Origin: Physcia stellaris | Lineage: Eukaryota > Ascomycota > Lecanoromycetes > Caliciales > Physciaceae | Reading direction: 5' to 3' | Length of the DNA: 64,000 nt | Assembly: GCA_018902385.1 (NCBI GenBank) | Contig: JABSSW010000013.1 | Location: 744,001-808,000, forward strand | Part shown: positions 11,231 through 22,993 of the stretch, piece by piece | How the letters are laid out: every line of letters starts with the position of its first letter | How positions within the stretch are numbered: the stretch's first letter is position 1 | Made by a program: the position numbers and the translations under genes | Notes under the pieces: generated by a model | Database searches by the model: none | Told to the model about the DNA's origin: nothing | The model's input: only the letters and a program-made list of their open reading frames with translations

Positions 11231-13384
11231 ATGGCAGAAGCAGCAGGTTTCGTTCTCGCAGCCTTGCCGCTGCTCGTCGAAGGCCTCCGTTGTTATTTGA
11301 AAGGCATTGAGTCAATCAAGAAGTACTGGCAATACACCAAAGTCTTGAAACGCCTGATCCGCAAATTTCAGGTCGAGCAAAGAAAATTCGGAAACACGTG
11401 TGAGGAGCTGCTTGTGGGGCTTGTGGATGACGCTGAGCTTAGCGACTTACTGGAGAAGCCCGGGGGAGCAAAATGGCAGGAGAAAGGTCTACAGCTCAGC
11501 CTGAGAGTGCGACTAGGCGAATCATACCAAGTCTTCTTTGATGCGGTGACCGACATGACGGAGGTGACCGAAGAGTTTGAAGAAAAGCCAGAGCTGGATC
11601 AGGACCATAAGGTGAGCAGGAATCTACTTATTGGCTCTGTACTGAGTCTTTCTACCAATTCATAATGGCAGTAGCGGCCAAACTGTTGCACGATACAGTC
11701 ACTTTGTCTAATGTAGCAAATGGCATCCTGACCGTTAGCATCACCAAATATAACCCCAGCTGGACCCCCTAAAAGCAGCATCTTTCTTTCGTCCTGTATG
11801 ATCCTTATTCGCTTACCCGCAGTAACACAGTTGCAAATACATAGCCTCTTTTATTATGTGCTGATGTCTGCCATAGCCTCGATGGCTTGACTATAGCACA
11901 TCTAAGCGGGAATGGAAACGGGTGTTATTTAGTCTTTCCGAAGATGCAAACGGCTCGCTTATCCAACGCTTAGAAGAGAGCAATAAAGATCTTCGTGAAC
12001 TACTTGGGCATGGTCTCCGCATGGAATCCCTTCGTGTTCCTAAAAAATCATCTAGCAACGCAAAATACTATGACCGGATTCACGAATATGCGAAAAGCCT
12101 CTATCATATATTCAGACAGAGCTTTACGACATGGCCCTGCGGATGTTCGGTTCCACACAAGGCCAATCTACGTCTGGAGGCGAGGCAAGAGAGCGTGGGA
12201 AATGTTGAGTCGGGATCCAACATTCATTTCAATGTGCTATTTTCTTTCGACGCCGACTTGATGAAGGCGGGGCTTCTGCCGTGGAACTGGCGCGAGACTT
12301 GGATAGAACCTATGGACTACAATGACAATACAGATCCACCGCTAGCCAACCTTACCCTCAGTGGTCGCAAAAAAGTATCATTTGCACCTGCCATAACGAG
12401 GCCCTCTAATACCAATGGTGGGAGAGTTATTCAGTTGAAGAGGATCGACTGCCTCTGCCATGCCATGACTATCCAAGATCCTCGTGATGAAGCCTGCCTT
12501 GGAGTCTTGGTAGACGAGCTACAACGCCAGCACCGTATCAGTGTCCGAGATGGATCTGCTTGGGAGAACGGAACGCAAGCCATTTCTTTAAGAACCCTTC
12601 TGGATGATGCAATCAAGCAAGAAAAGCGACAGAGATTAGCACTTGGGGTCAAGCTAGCATCGTCGCTGCTGCAACTCCACCAGACTGTGAGTAATCTCAT
12701 AGCATAGCATCAAAAGTCGTCCGATCACCCTGACAAATTCATTAGCCTTGGCTTCCAGAGAATTGGGGAAAAAGGGACATAATGTTCCCTAGGCTCAAAG
12801 GGAATGGGAACCATTCTGTTCTTATCCGAGCACCAATGATTACGAAGCATTTCAGTGCCCCAGATTGCAACTTCCCATTACGCCAACCTACTGATCCAAT
12901 CGGTCCTGCCTCCACCGAAGTGCGCAATCAGAGCACATTTGGTCTCGGTGTACTCTTGATTGAGTTATGGTACCACCAACCTCTTGAAGCTCTACGCATC
13001 CCTGAAGACCTTGACGAGAACGGCGAGGCTAACCAGATAACCGATTTTGCGACCGCAAGACGGCTTACTGAGGAGATATACAAAGAGGCGGGAGATTGGT
13101 AAGCCTCTTGGTTCTCAATCCATAGGTGGCGTTCTTCCATACTTTTGCGCTTTAGTGCGGCCCCAAAGAGTATTCGATCTCAACTTGCAACTTCCGGTTG
13201 ACTGACATGTACAACTAGGTACGGCCATGCGGTTAGAAGATGCATATATTGCGAATTCGATCAAAGACACAACGATCTCGGTCTTTCTTCAATGAAGGAA
13301 GCGGTTCATCAAGGGGTATTATCACCTTTACAGGAGAACCTGAAATCATTCTGCGGGGGCGAATCAGATGATTTACTGGCTTGA
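11231..13384 (+). CDS. DUF7580 / HeLo-like fungal protein
   Basis: Four exons, 11231-11611, 11877-12686, 12746-13098 and 13219-13384, in phase and giving 569 residues. The start MAEAAGFVLAALPLLVEGL is the usual beginning of this Pezizomycotina family, whose N-terminal helical bundle resembles HeLo/prion-inhibition domains. The family pattern continues with KYWQYTKVLKRLIRKFQVEQ and EKPGGAKWQEK, and across intron 1 with PRWLDYSTSKREWKRV. The second half is a DUF7580-type, kinase-like remnant region: LHQT joined to PWLPENWGKRDIMF across intron 2, then STFGLGVLLIELWY. No catalytic kinase residues are seen. Intron 1 is long (265 bases). The biochemical role of the family is not established; HeLo-type relatives act in heterokaryon incompatibility and cell death, so a self/non-self role is inference. 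Confidence 0.85.
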
Positions 13385-14656
13385 GACAATTTCATCCTAT
13401 GCAAGTCTTATATAGCTATGGCTTCAATGGCATCTGTACCGCCTAGTCCACCTAGCGCAACGGTCCATTCAACTCTAGTAGTACGTGCTCTCCGTCCGCG
13501 CCTTCATATCCGTAGTAGCTATACGGATGGAGTGCGTGATGAGACATATCTCGTATAGTCTCTGTCTAATGTTGCTAGATGTAGAGTGGGCGACAACAAA
13601 CATCGTCTCTCCTCTACCCTCAATCAACACGTTGGTACACTTGTCTTCCCACATACGCCTCATTCCAGTTCAATATACTCTACGTACTAAGAGACAATCA
13701 CAACTTTCGGCCTACCCTACCTCACAATCTTCTTCAATCTAAGCTCCTCGACGCGCACCGCCACAACGCCTCTAACGATATGGAAGTCCCTACACCTTAC
13801 CATCCGCTAAAGAAGCGTTGGTGGTGCCTGTAAGTGCGTCTGTCGAGCCCGTTTTTCCCTCCGAACAAATGTTCAGCCACCTATATCAACTTATCAAGGA
13901 GCTATACTATCCACAGCGGCCTTCCAAGGAAGCGAAGCCTTCTTTTGCCGGATATTCATCAAGGAAACCAGAAACCCTTCGCAAACGATATCTCACTATG
14001 GTCAATTGGTCATTGAGCGCGACATGATGTGGCATCTCTTCCTGGAGCATTATCTCTCTTTTGACAGCAAGGCTACCATTCTCCAAAAAATGTAGGTTTA
14101 ATGTCGATGCGTTCGAATATGGACGACATGAATGAAATAATGGTTATCTAAAGGATTTTGATTGCCAGGGCTTGACCCAGCAGACCCGGGCCGACCCTAA
14201 ACATCATGACTGGTCCGGCAAAATCTATGCCCAGGCTGTACGAAGTATGCGACCAGAGATTAGATATTTCACCTTTACCCGCCAGCCGCGTCGTAGACAG
14301 TCTGACAGCACTACTGACAGCCCCATGGGCCATCCATCCATGGTTCGCGGCAACAAAATGCGCCATGGCACGGCGCTCATGCAAGTGTTTTTTCCGAGCC
14401 AATCAACAATGGTCAGCATAGGACGACCCAAATTAGAGCCAAAGTGATTTAAGTGAAAGCAATCCTATGTGTCAACATCAAACACCATCTAATTTGACAG
14501 CGGATCAAGGTAGCGTGTAAGGATCTACCTCCGTTTAGTGAAATACTAAGGACTTGAGGACATATGGAATAAAGCCTGACACGTAGATATAAACGGTATG
14601 TCTTTCCTTGTCCGCGTCCCACAGGCAATGATATCCGACATTCATTCCTTCACATC
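13385..14656. other. Intergenic region with a possible orphan exon
   Basis: From about 13911 to 14095 one plus-strand frame reads protein-like (STAAFQGSEAFFCRIF, then RDMMWHLFLEHYL), preceded by an AG acceptor and, at 13831, a strong GTAAGT donor. No start codon can be joined in phase, so it is either a remnant or part of a gene I cannot complete. The rest is unremarkable apart from the dispersed repeat listed separately. Confidence 0.35.
14161..14241 (+). repeat. Dispersed repeat, copy A
   Basis: Shares about 80 bases with 22994-23074. Both contain CCGGGCCGACCCTA, CATCATG, and later ATGCCCAGGCT at matching spacing, with substitutions between. The complement of each copy reads without stops and gives similar peptides (MMFRVGPGL here, MMARVGPGL in the other), so it may be a degraded coding piece of a transposon or gene family. 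Confidence 0.6.
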
Positions 14657-15712
14657 ATGAAGCTCTTTTCGACCGCGAGTTTGCACTGCCTTTTGATTTC
14701 TTCAGTCATTCCTTTTACCTCTGCTTATCCTGCCAGCGAATATAATACGGCGAGCTCCCGGAAACCTTTGCCACTATCTGTCGAAGTCGTACATGAGTTC
14801 CCACACGGGACCTGGGTAGAGAATCTTGCTGTGCGCAGCAATGGCAAAGTTCTTGTCGACATCCTGACAAGCCCTGATATATATCAAATCGACCCCTTTA
14901 CCAAGAAAGCCCCTATTCTTGTGCACCATTTCTCGGAACACTTGGGCCTGCTAGGCATTACCGAGACCACTCAGGATATCTTCTACCTCGTAGCTGGCAA
15001 TTACTCCGCCGCGACTAACACGAACCCTGTTGGCGCATACGATGTGTACGAAGTCGATGTTCGAAAAGGCGCCAAGCAGGCCAGAATCAACAAGATTGCA
15101 AACTTTCCCAAAGCTGGGCTCCTTAATGGCGTGACTACTCTCAACGCCAAGAAAGGCTTGATATTAATCGCCGATTCTGGCGCCGGCCTCGTCTACAAGC
15201 TTAACGTCAAGACTCGACAGATTCACGTCGTGCTCGATGATCCTACAATGGACCCGACGGCGGCAGTACCGTATGGCATCAACGGCATACATCTCCGCGA
15301 CGGAGCTCTGTTTTTCACCAACGGCGCGCAAGGTATCTTTGCCAAGTTTCCCATATCTCCGGACGGAGTGGCCAGAGGTCCCGTCACGGTCATATCTCGC
15401 GAAGGATTTTCCGACGACTTTTGTTTCGACGGTAAAGGAGATGCGTTTTTCGCGCAGAACAGCGACAATAATTTGGGATTCCTAGGTCCAGAGGGCGGCA
15501 AGGTCACGGTCTTGACGGGTGCGCCGCTCACAGACAAGACTCTGTTGGCAGGACCTACAGCGTGCCAATTTGGTCGATTAGCTGGGGACAAGAAGAGCTT
15601 GTACATCACTACCTCTGGAGGACAGAATTCGAATGCTAGTACTCCGACCTTGGGAGCTCAATTGACGAGGGTCAACCTTGCTAGCTCTGGATACTACAAC
15701 AAGGGGTCATGA
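14657..15712 (+). CDS. Secreted beta-propeller (SMP-30 / hetero-Diels-Alderase-like)
   Basis: Single-exon 351-residue protein with a signal peptide (MKLFSTASLHCLLISSVIPF, cleavage after TSA). The body has the spaced blades of a six-bladed propeller: HEFPHGTWVENLAVRSNG, DIYQIDP, LLNGVTTL, LILIADSGAGLVYKL, PYGINGIHLRDGALFFTN, DDFCFDGKGDAFFAQNSDN and LYITTSGGQ. This layout is shared by fungal SMP-30/gluconolactonase-like proteins and by the hetero-Diels-Alderases of tropolone-sesquiterpenoid clusters such as AsR5 and EupF. Fold and secretion are well supported. Catalytic role is inference, because no polyketide or terpene genes lie beside it. Length is normal for the group. Confidence 0.75.
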   Translation: MKLFSTASLHCLLISSVIPFTSAYPASEYNTASSRKPLPLSVEVVHEFPHGTWVENLAVRSNGKVLVDILTSPDIYQIDPFTKKAPILVHHFSEHLGLLGITETTQDIFYLVAGNYSAATNTNPVGAYDVYEVDVRKGAKQARINKIANFPKAGLLNGVTTLNAKKGLILIADSGAGLVYKLNVKTRQIHVVLDDPTMDPTAAVPYGINGIHLRDGALFFTNGAQGIFAKFPISPDGVARGPVTVISREGFSDDFCFDGKGDAFFAQNSDNNLGFLGPEGGKVTVLTGAPLTDKTLLAGPTACQFGRLAGDKKSLYITTSGGQNSNASTPTLGAQLTRVNLASSGYYNKGS

Positions 15713-16557
15713 GGCGGCCTATCGGTCGAGAGAACCACGCGGTTTCGACCGGTCAAGCATGGGCTGCCAAATTCAGTTGCACGCCCTTACGTAGTCTTAG
15801 AAAGCCGGTATACTATGTTATAGCGGTTTTGTAGAATTCCCAATGGCCAAATCTTCGCCATAGTGTGAAACGCTTGAGCTTCTCCGCTTCAACCTTGATT
15901 ACTGGCCCTGGATGCAAGGAAGGCAGCCGGGGAACAAGCCTCAATAACACCGCAACGCCGAGGACGCACATCGATACCAGGCATCTGACACTGGCGGGGG
16001 TGAGCCCTTTGATGTCGTTATTGCTTCCGTTTCCTGGCAGAGATCGTCGCTGAAAGCGCGACCTCGAATGTCTGATTAAGACTTGTGCATTCATACACGT
16101 TCTCACCTCAAGTGACAGAGCCGGCATATTGCGAGATGAATCTTGAAGACATCATCGAGACGATCACTTGATTAGCAGAATCTTATTAGTGAATTCGCTC
16201 GCTCGCATGATGACGTATTCAATTGGAATAGAGACTCCATTTTCAAAACAGCTGATGATTTGAAGTGGCGACTGGGACCTTGGGAAAGTCTCTCATCTTA
16301 AGTGGCAGAGTCGTGGCCTATATTCGTTCAGGATTGAGTTTCCTGATATCACTAATCAGACGGGATACAACCACGATTATTGAAGCAAGCTGACAGATGG
16401 TAAACTTCTTTACTCACCTCGGTATATTTCAGGGATTAGCCGAGGTTCGTCGCGTCGGATTTAAGGAACTCCAATCCCCGTGCTAAACCTGCACGCGTTG
16501 CAGGTTGATCGACAGGCAAAATCCCAACTCTTCGCAGCCATCTCATAGACTTCGTAA
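15713..16557. other. Intergenic region, nothing recognised
   Basis: About 0.85 kb between two plus-strand genes. It should hold the terminator of the propeller gene and the promoter of the F-box-like gene. No repeat, RNA gene or coding frame is supported. Confidence 0.4.
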
Positions 16558-17488
16558 ATGATGTCTGTGCAACCAAAGTCCCTTACTCTGCCACCGGAAG
16601 TATGGTCACGCATATTCAGCAACTGCGAAGCGAACGAAAAAGGTCTCACGCACCTTTGGACTGACTGTCGTCACGTCTCCAGAGCATGCATGAGCGAGGT
16701 CGAAGCTCTTTTCCGATCACGATACCTGCCCAAAGTCTGCATCAGCTTTGACTTGGGCGACTACTATCATGGCGGCTACGAGAACGGCTATAGAGTCTGC
16801 CTCATCGTTCACTTCGCCTTCAATCGCTTGGCATCTGATGGCAACACCGCTATCTTCAAGGACCATAGTTGCGCCGAGGACTTCATGCCAGTGGTATCGA
16901 ATCGTCTCTTGTCATATGTTGCACTGTACAACAACGGCGCAGCTATAAACAGCCCAAAACACGCCTTCAAATTGAAGCGCTGTGTCAACGACACAGAACT
17001 ACCTGAGCTAGCCTACGACCCGAAGGAAAGAGATTTATCCTTCAACTGGCGGCAGGCACTCACCTGCTTCTTCATCGAGGAGCGCGTAAAAGACGCATGT
17101 GTAAACCTTCGAGTAGGTCTAAATGTTTGCTATCCCTACGTCGGCATAATCTAATGATCGAACGACACAGTTGCTTACACCTAGCTCATCCGGAATGGCA
17201 GAAGTCCAACGAGTGAGAGCTGCACAAGACAATGGGCGCATGAGCATGGAAGAAGGTTTTATGTGCCTGCTAAAGCATTATGGTGGAACGCACCACGAAG
17301 GACAGCGGATTGCACGCCGAAAACGTATCTTTCGTCAGTGGAAGGCTCATGGGTGGACTGAAAAGCAAGTTTTGGCAGATGAGGACTTTGAGGCAGACGA
17401 GAGAGCTGCTTTGAGTACATTGAGGGATGGGGCACAGCTGCTTGACCTGCAGCAGTCTAGCGATGACGACGACGAAGAGGAAGAATAG
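16558..17488 (+). CDS. F-box-like fungal protein with acidic tail
   Basis: Two exons, 16558-17112 and 17171-17488, phase 0, 290 residues. The N-terminus has an F-box-like segment (LTLPPEVWSRIFSNCE) followed by LTHLWTDCRHVSRACMSEVE, a pattern common in Pezizomycotina proteins of unknown role that may be SCF ubiquitin-ligase substrate adaptors. The C-terminus is helical (KRIFRQWKAHGWTEKQVL) and ends in SSDDDDEEEE before TAG at 17486-17488. The same frame stays open for 37 more codons of equally acidic, Ser-rich sequence (EDMNENEEESHSDEDADG) to TGA at 17600-17602. Either a nonsense change shortened the tail or the TAG is sometimes read through. Two adjacent ATGs begin the frame; the first is used here. 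Confidence 0.75.
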
Positions 17489-17987
17489 CACGAGGACATG
17501 AACGAGAACGAAGAGGAGAGTCACAGCGATGAAGATGCCGATGGGTCTTCTGACGACGAAGACCAAGTTGAAGAGCAGGGTGAAACAACCGGCGACTCAT
17601 GACAGCAGGTCAAAAAACTTTAGAATCGCTTTCATACTGCAGGAGACGATGATAATATCGAAAAGACAGTCAGATCCCAAGGGCTGTAATCAAACAAAGC
17701 AAATAATCGACCTTCGCCGGCTCCATGCAGTTCCCTCGATCCAAATCATTATACTTGTAATCAATATCAAGGTAAAATAAACTGGCTCTATGTCATCGAA
17801 GAAGACCCTTTTCAAAAAACTTCCAATCCATCCCCACTCGAGCAACATCATCCACGGCTCTTCACAACCGATCAACCCGCGCGCACTCCCGAACAGCGAA
17901 ACTGCTTTGATCCCATCAAACTTCAAGAACGCGAGCCCTCGCAAGAGATACCCAACATCCCCTTCCGCGCCCGACCACCCTTCCCCA

Positions 17988-18458
17988 TCACTCCCTCTTG
18001 CTCCCACCCTCAGTCCTCCCCTCCAACCACTCCGGCCTCATCCAAAAAACCCACATCCTCCACCCCAAAAACGCCGACTGGACACCTATCGCCACAGCAC
18101 AAGAAACCCTACTCAGTCCCCCGACCCCCAGAACACTCTCCTCCGTCATCCCCAACGCCTCCGCCGCCCACAGCGGGAGCGAGCTCGCCTCGATAGTCGC
18201 CAAGGTCAGATACGCCGTCTTCCGCTTCCCCGCGCTCGCCGGGCCTTCGGGATAGCCGAATAGGATCAGCGCCGTGAGAGCGATGACCATGATGCCGAGG
18301 AAGCGCATTAGAAGGACCGCGATCGCGGGGGCGGGCGTGGGTAGCGGGTCCGTAAGGAAGAGGTTGAGCCACAACTCGGGGTAGAAGATCATGGCGATCA
18401 GGCCGGGTGGGTTGATGGCTGCTTCGAGGGCGAGAGCGATTTGGAAGGGGGTCGGCAT
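17988..18458 (-). CDS. Small multi-pass membrane protein, unrecognised
   Basis: 156 residues from the Met at 18458 (MPTPFQIALALEAAINPPGL). The frame is open 78 codons further upstream, but that part is basic and low in complexity and overlaps a homopolymer T run, so it is taken as 5' UTR. Three or four hydrophobic helices are visible, around PPGLIAMIFYPELWLNLF, AIAVLLMRFLGIMVIALTAL, AYLTLATIEASSLPLW and SCAVAIGVQSAFLGW. The coding strand changes from C-rich to G-rich along the gene. It resembles short fungal membrane proteins of unknown function. The 385 bases before its 3' end (17603-17987) separate it tail-to-tail from the F-box-like gene and hold nothing clear. Confidence 0.65.
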   Translation of the reverse strand: MPTPFQIALALEAAINPPGLIAMIFYPELWLNLFLTDPLPTPAPAIAVLLMRFLGIMVIALTALILFGYPEGPASAGKRKTAYLTLATIEASSLPLWAAEALGMTEESVLGVGGLSRVSCAVAIGVQSAFLGWRMWVFWMRPEWLEGRTEGGSKRE

Positions 18459-20563
18459 TGTCGTTGGTTGGCTGGAGATGGTGGTTCGATTGATGGAATG
18501 GTAGACTAGGCGGATTTTTTTTTTTTTTGGCAAGTTTGATTGAGGAAGGGGTTTCTTTTCTTGGTTTTTCTTCCTGGGGGTTGGGGGAGAAAGGAGGGAG
18601 TGAGAGAAGAAAGCGACAGGAATTAAATGGAAATGCTGATGCCTTGAGATGGGGGTTTGTTGAACGGTTGTTCGGGTTTTGTTGAATCGCATGCATATGC
18701 ATCTTGATGTAATCTGGGTGATCTACATAATTACATGTGAGAGGTTGAGGTGACTTGCTTGGTGTGGATCACGTTATTGGGGGCCAGAACCTCGGCGTAT
18801 TCGACCGCGAATTGTCATTTGACATTCGTAGGGGTAGCATCTTCTGTATTGCGCTTTTGCGATGCTATATCTGGCGTGAAAGAGCGTTTCGTGATGATCA
18901 ACTTGTTGAAAAATCGAAAATCGTCTGGTTTTCTTGATGCGGATCTTGGTGCGCCACGTGATGCACGTTTAACTTAGATACCGAGCTTTACGCCGCCTGC
19001 TGGCCAATGGGCCATGGCCATACTTGTAACAGTGTGTTGGCGCATGTTGTACAGCGGGCAGGATATATCCGTATACGAATTACTGTTAAAGGTTACTGTA
19101 CTGTTTCGCGGGGACGGGACAAGAAAACGGTAATTGGTCAATAAGCGAGACGTCACGTGATCAGCCTTGAATGCTTGGCACACGGCTACAAGAATTCCGC
19201 CTGTAGCTCACCCACATATTATGCACCCCAGAACCACCGTGACGATATCAGAACCAGATTACACTCCTTATTAGTGCCCTATTGTACCACCCCTGCGCAC
19301 TGCTAAGAACCTTATTATTTGTTAGAATAAATTAATCGGCTCTACGTAACCACCCGCTGTGCAAACTCACTGTAGGTCTTGTGCTGCCAAGGCTCTGGGG
19401 CATACGAGTATCAACTCCTTACATCCTCTCAACCCCACGTACGGAGATGTGCACCTAGGACCATAGATGAGTCGACCATCTACTACATATCTAAGTGAGC
19501 AAGACCTTCACATCTAACTTCTAAGCCCTGTCAGATCTTTGATCAAGGCTCGCTTGAGCCAGGATTATGAAACCCTCTGAAATTCATGTCATGCTAAAGC
19601 GTTCCTCTCCAGTCAAGTGTCGCCTTCTGCGTTCGCTTCACCCGGAAGCTCTTATCTCGCATCGGGGTAGAGATGCGTACAGTTGGCCCACTGCGATTGT
19701 ATCACGGACTCATTAGAACATTTCGGTAGGAGCACATGAGCATCTTGGAAACGTCAACGGCTTGGAATGGTGGGTTAGCTGGAAGCCCAGTCGCGAACGC
19801 CTTCGGCTCAACTTGTCTGCCAAGAAAGCATTGCCTTTGACGAAAGTCGAAACTATCCAATCCATCTGCTACCTCACCAGTGCACTTCGCGGGAACGTCC
19901 TTGCTGGCTGCACGATGAATGTCTTTTACAGGGTTTCTGCAGTCCTGGTGGTCTACATTCAAGTCCTCCGGTTTCTGATATTGAGGGCGTCCTTGTGTGA
20001 ACCTGGCGTTAACTCTTACATCCCCACGCCGTTCATTGATCAAACGTTGCGATCCTTCAATCAAAAAACGAGAAATCTTCATTCAATCAACCACCAACGA
20101 ATCGTGAAGATTCCCCTCAGATGTCAAGCACGCAGTCGCTGACCAAAACAACTGCGTTTGAACTGGCATTAATTTAAATATGTACAGCTGTATGCGATTA
20201 GTCAGCCACAAATCTTCTCTGCTCCATGCAGACTGCAGACCATTTGTCTACCAGTAGAAAACGGCTTGAAGCCACCCTGCGCTGGGCCAACTATGGGCCC
20301 GAGCTTGGAAATCGTCCCGGACCGGGCTTAGATTTCTCTTCCACGTTAGCCATAATTGGCAGATCTTGCATACATGTAGATATTCTCTGGCTCGATAAGC
20401 TTGCATCAAGCATTCATGTGGTCCCAGCGCAGGCGCTTCAAGCCACGCGTTGAAAACTGCCGGTAGCCTCAAGGATCCTTAGGTGTATATCTACAGGCTT
20501 TTCCTACGATTCTGATAAAGCTACCATGCTCCGGAGCGTGTGATTACGAGGAACGTCTTCGTA
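18459..20563. other. 2.1-kb intergenic region, no gene supported
   Basis: Begins with the upstream region of the membrane-protein gene, including a T run near 18515-18530 that is G-rich on the plus strand, then turns to ordinary sequence. Overlapping frames on both strands at 19702-20142 look like shadows of one another and lack splice-consistent partners. No tRNA-like cloverleaf, transposon end or tandem array was seen. Confidence 0.4.
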
Positions 20564-21930
20564 ATGACATCCAATCTGAAAACGTCGTCCATAGGGGACA
20601 AGAGCCTCGGTCACGCGCTTGATGCAGGTGCACTAGTCACTGCAGTCATAGCACTGCTTCTTTTTGGATTACGCATGTTTGTTCGCAGTCGTATAGTGCG
20701 CAAAGTTGGCTGGGATGACTATATTCTCATCTTGTCAATGGCAAGTGCCTCCATGAACACTTTGAGACTGTCACGGATCCCTAACCGAATTTGATAGGCC
20801 CTTGCCATGAATTCAACGGCTGTCGAGGTCGCTGCTGTCAGAAGTGGTATGGGGAGACATGGAGTATACCTCTCAGCTGGACAAGAACAGCAGGTCACCA
20901 AATATGGTCTTATCTCAATGGCGTTCTGCACCTTTTCCGGCGCCATGTGCAAAGTTTCTATATGCGCCTCATTCTTACCGTTCCTAAAGGGTACCCAGGC
21001 CCTGTTACAGAGAGCCTTCCTTTACTCCGTCGCAGCCATATTGTTGACTGTAAATGCTACCGTTGTGACAACGTTGTTCACGCAATGCCGGCCCTTAAGC
21101 AAAGAATGGAATCCAGACATCAAAGGCAGTTGTTGAAGTCCCAGTATCACAGCAGACCTACTATACTTCCAAGGCGGTCAGTTGACGCCTTGAAATTGAG
21201 GCGAGGGCTCACTAATATTGAGAGTAGTCGTCGCTGGCTTCAGCGATTTCCTGTTATCTGCTTTCCCAATATATATTTTCAGGAACCTGAAAATCGAAAG
21301 ACGTAACAAGATAGTATTATGTGTCCTCATGGGTATGGGTTGCATGTAAGTCAGAGTTACGCCGATTTTATCCACGATCGGTATTAAATTCAAGCAGTGC
21401 AAGTATTTTCACGATGGTCAAGACGAGCAATGTTGGCCCTTTTGTCACCTCCAGAGACAAGTCATGTATGCTTTAATCCCACAATTTGTTCAAAACAATC
21501 TGAAATGTTGACTTTGGCCTTAGACACGATTACAAACCAACTCTTTGGGCTACGTGAGCTTTCGCCGTTCTCAGTGCTTCTCTGTCCACTGATAGGCCAG
21601 TGCAGACTCGAGCGTAATATCGACATTATCATCGCTTGCAAACCTGCCATCAGACCTCTATTCTGCTCATGTGGCCGCTCAGTCGATAACCGAGTACTCA
21701 GGCCCCAAGTCAAGCATCGCTACAGCAGCGACAATTCAGAGCAAGGCTCTATCCCACCGTTGGGTGGAGAAAATGTGGTCCAACAACCAATGCACGTCGT
21801 TCACATCTACGCAGAAAGGCGATTCCAAGAAATACGAACCCCCAATCGATGCTACGTACACAGTACCAAGAATGACAATGGAGTAGCGGTAAAAAATGTT
21901 GCTTTCAGTGCCAGCCCTGTCAAAATTTGA
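20564..21930 (+). pseudogene. Fungal rhodopsin-domain membrane protein, one in-frame TGA
   Basis: Six-exon model: 20564-20740, 20798-21176, 21225-21345, 21398-21460, 21524-21553 and 21606-21930; every phase agrees. It matches the fungal rhodopsin-domain family (PF20684-like): ALLLFGLRMFVRSRIVRKVGWDDYI, cut here as FGLRMFVRSRIVRKVGWDDY, then AVEVAAVRSGMGRH, FTQCRPLSKEWNP, SPSITADLLYFQG, VVVAGFSDFLLSAFPIYIFR, FTMVKTS, DYKPTLWATLERNID and ACKPAIRPLF. Intron 1 is GC-AG (GCAAGT, with a CTAAC branch); the donor of intron 4 (GTCATG) is weak. At 21134-21136 the codon after KGSC is TGA where the family has Trp (CWSP), so the full protein is interrupted. Otherwise the frame is whole, suggesting recent loss, read-through or a sequencing difference. 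Confidence 0.7.
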
Positions 21931-22429
21931 ATATCTGTCGTTGACATAGGGCTACACAGGCTCGTCTGGGATGTTCACCTGTTGGAGCCTGAGTCGCTAT
22001 TTCGTAGTACGACAAAGGAATTTGTGTAGTATTGCGATAGGCGATTAAGTCAACTTCTACTCGTGGACATTTTTTCTTCCGGCGTTGGTGGCACGGCACG
22101 GAATTGTGGCTTACAATACAGGATGTCTTGACAGAGATCTTATGTGGAGCGACGCTTGCAGGGTACTTCTCGTCTTCATTCAGATTCCGATTTGTGGGAG
22201 TGCTTGCGACAGCGGGATTGCATTACAGGCGCTGGACGTTACAACGACAGGAAGAACGCATAAAGATTTCGACATGCTCGGGTTGCTGGAAGAGTAGCCT
22301 ATTGGCCTAATACAGTGTTACAGTGATATTAACGGAAACCTAAAGTTCCTGTATTCCATTTCGTTCAGCAAAGCAAGTTTATCGATATCAGTAAACTGAT
22401 CTTCGGTTTCGGTAAGACTTTTTCTACAC

Positions 22430-22520
22430 TGACATTCTCACGTACTGTTCTGATATTCTCACGTACTGTTCTGACATTCTCACGTACTGTTCTGACATTC
22501 CTGTCTACTGTTCTGACATA
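22430..22520 (+). repeat. 21-bp tandem repeat, about four copies
   Basis: The unit TCTGACATTCTCACGTACTGT is repeated about three times almost perfectly, with a fourth, diverged copy (TTCCTGTCTACTGT). It lies in non-coding sequence between the rhodopsin-domain gene and a solo LTR. Confidence 0.85.
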
Positions 22521-22697
22521 CGGTTCGCCGGATTCGACATATCTACCAGAGATACTCTAAATATTCGGAAAATTTTCCTGTAATATTCCTATTTCACATC
22601 AAAAGTCGGTCAATTTTTCAGAATTCTCGCAAATTCTCAAGTCACAAAGGATATCGTAGTAATAAAGATTCTATCAGAATAAGTCATTGGTGTGAAA

Positions 22698-22868
22698 TGT
22701 TAAAGTAGCTTTCGCAAGTACTGCAGTCAGGGTTCAGCTGTATGGACCGGCCAATTGGGTTTAGCACATTGGCACCCGAACACCTTGTGTGCTCCATTCC
22801 TGCATGTATCTTACAAGAACAACGAGGTTTCAGAGCAATGCAATGGTAGTCACCCATATCTTCCAATA
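22698..22868 (+). mobile_element. Solo LTR, same family as the 52.8-kb element (diverged)
   Basis: Aligns along its length with the 199-bp LTRs at 52801 and 55826: starts TGTT, shares CTGCAGTCAGG, CCTGCATGTA/CTGCATGTAA, CAGAGCAAT and GGTAGTCACCCAT, and ends CCAATA against TCAATA. It is flanked by a perfect 5-bp target duplication, TGAAA (22693-22697 and 22869-22873). No internal region remains. Strong divergence from the intact LTRs shows an old fossil left by LTR-LTR recombination. Confidence 0.85.
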
Positions 22869-22993
22869 TGAAACCAAGATCTGGAGGAGGCTGTCAGAGA
22901 AGCAAATCTTCCGGATGTTAATAGTAAATGGGGGTGGCAGTGTAGCATAAACCTTAATGACTGAAGGTCCATCTCAAGAAACCTGATGTACCT

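Noticed and set aside
14161-14241. Structured RNA gene based on the CCCGGGCC palindrome
   Set aside because: The second copy does not keep compensating pairs, while the complementary peptide is kept better.
19702-20142. Overlapping frames on both strands
   Set aside because: They mirror each other and lack splice partners or motifs.
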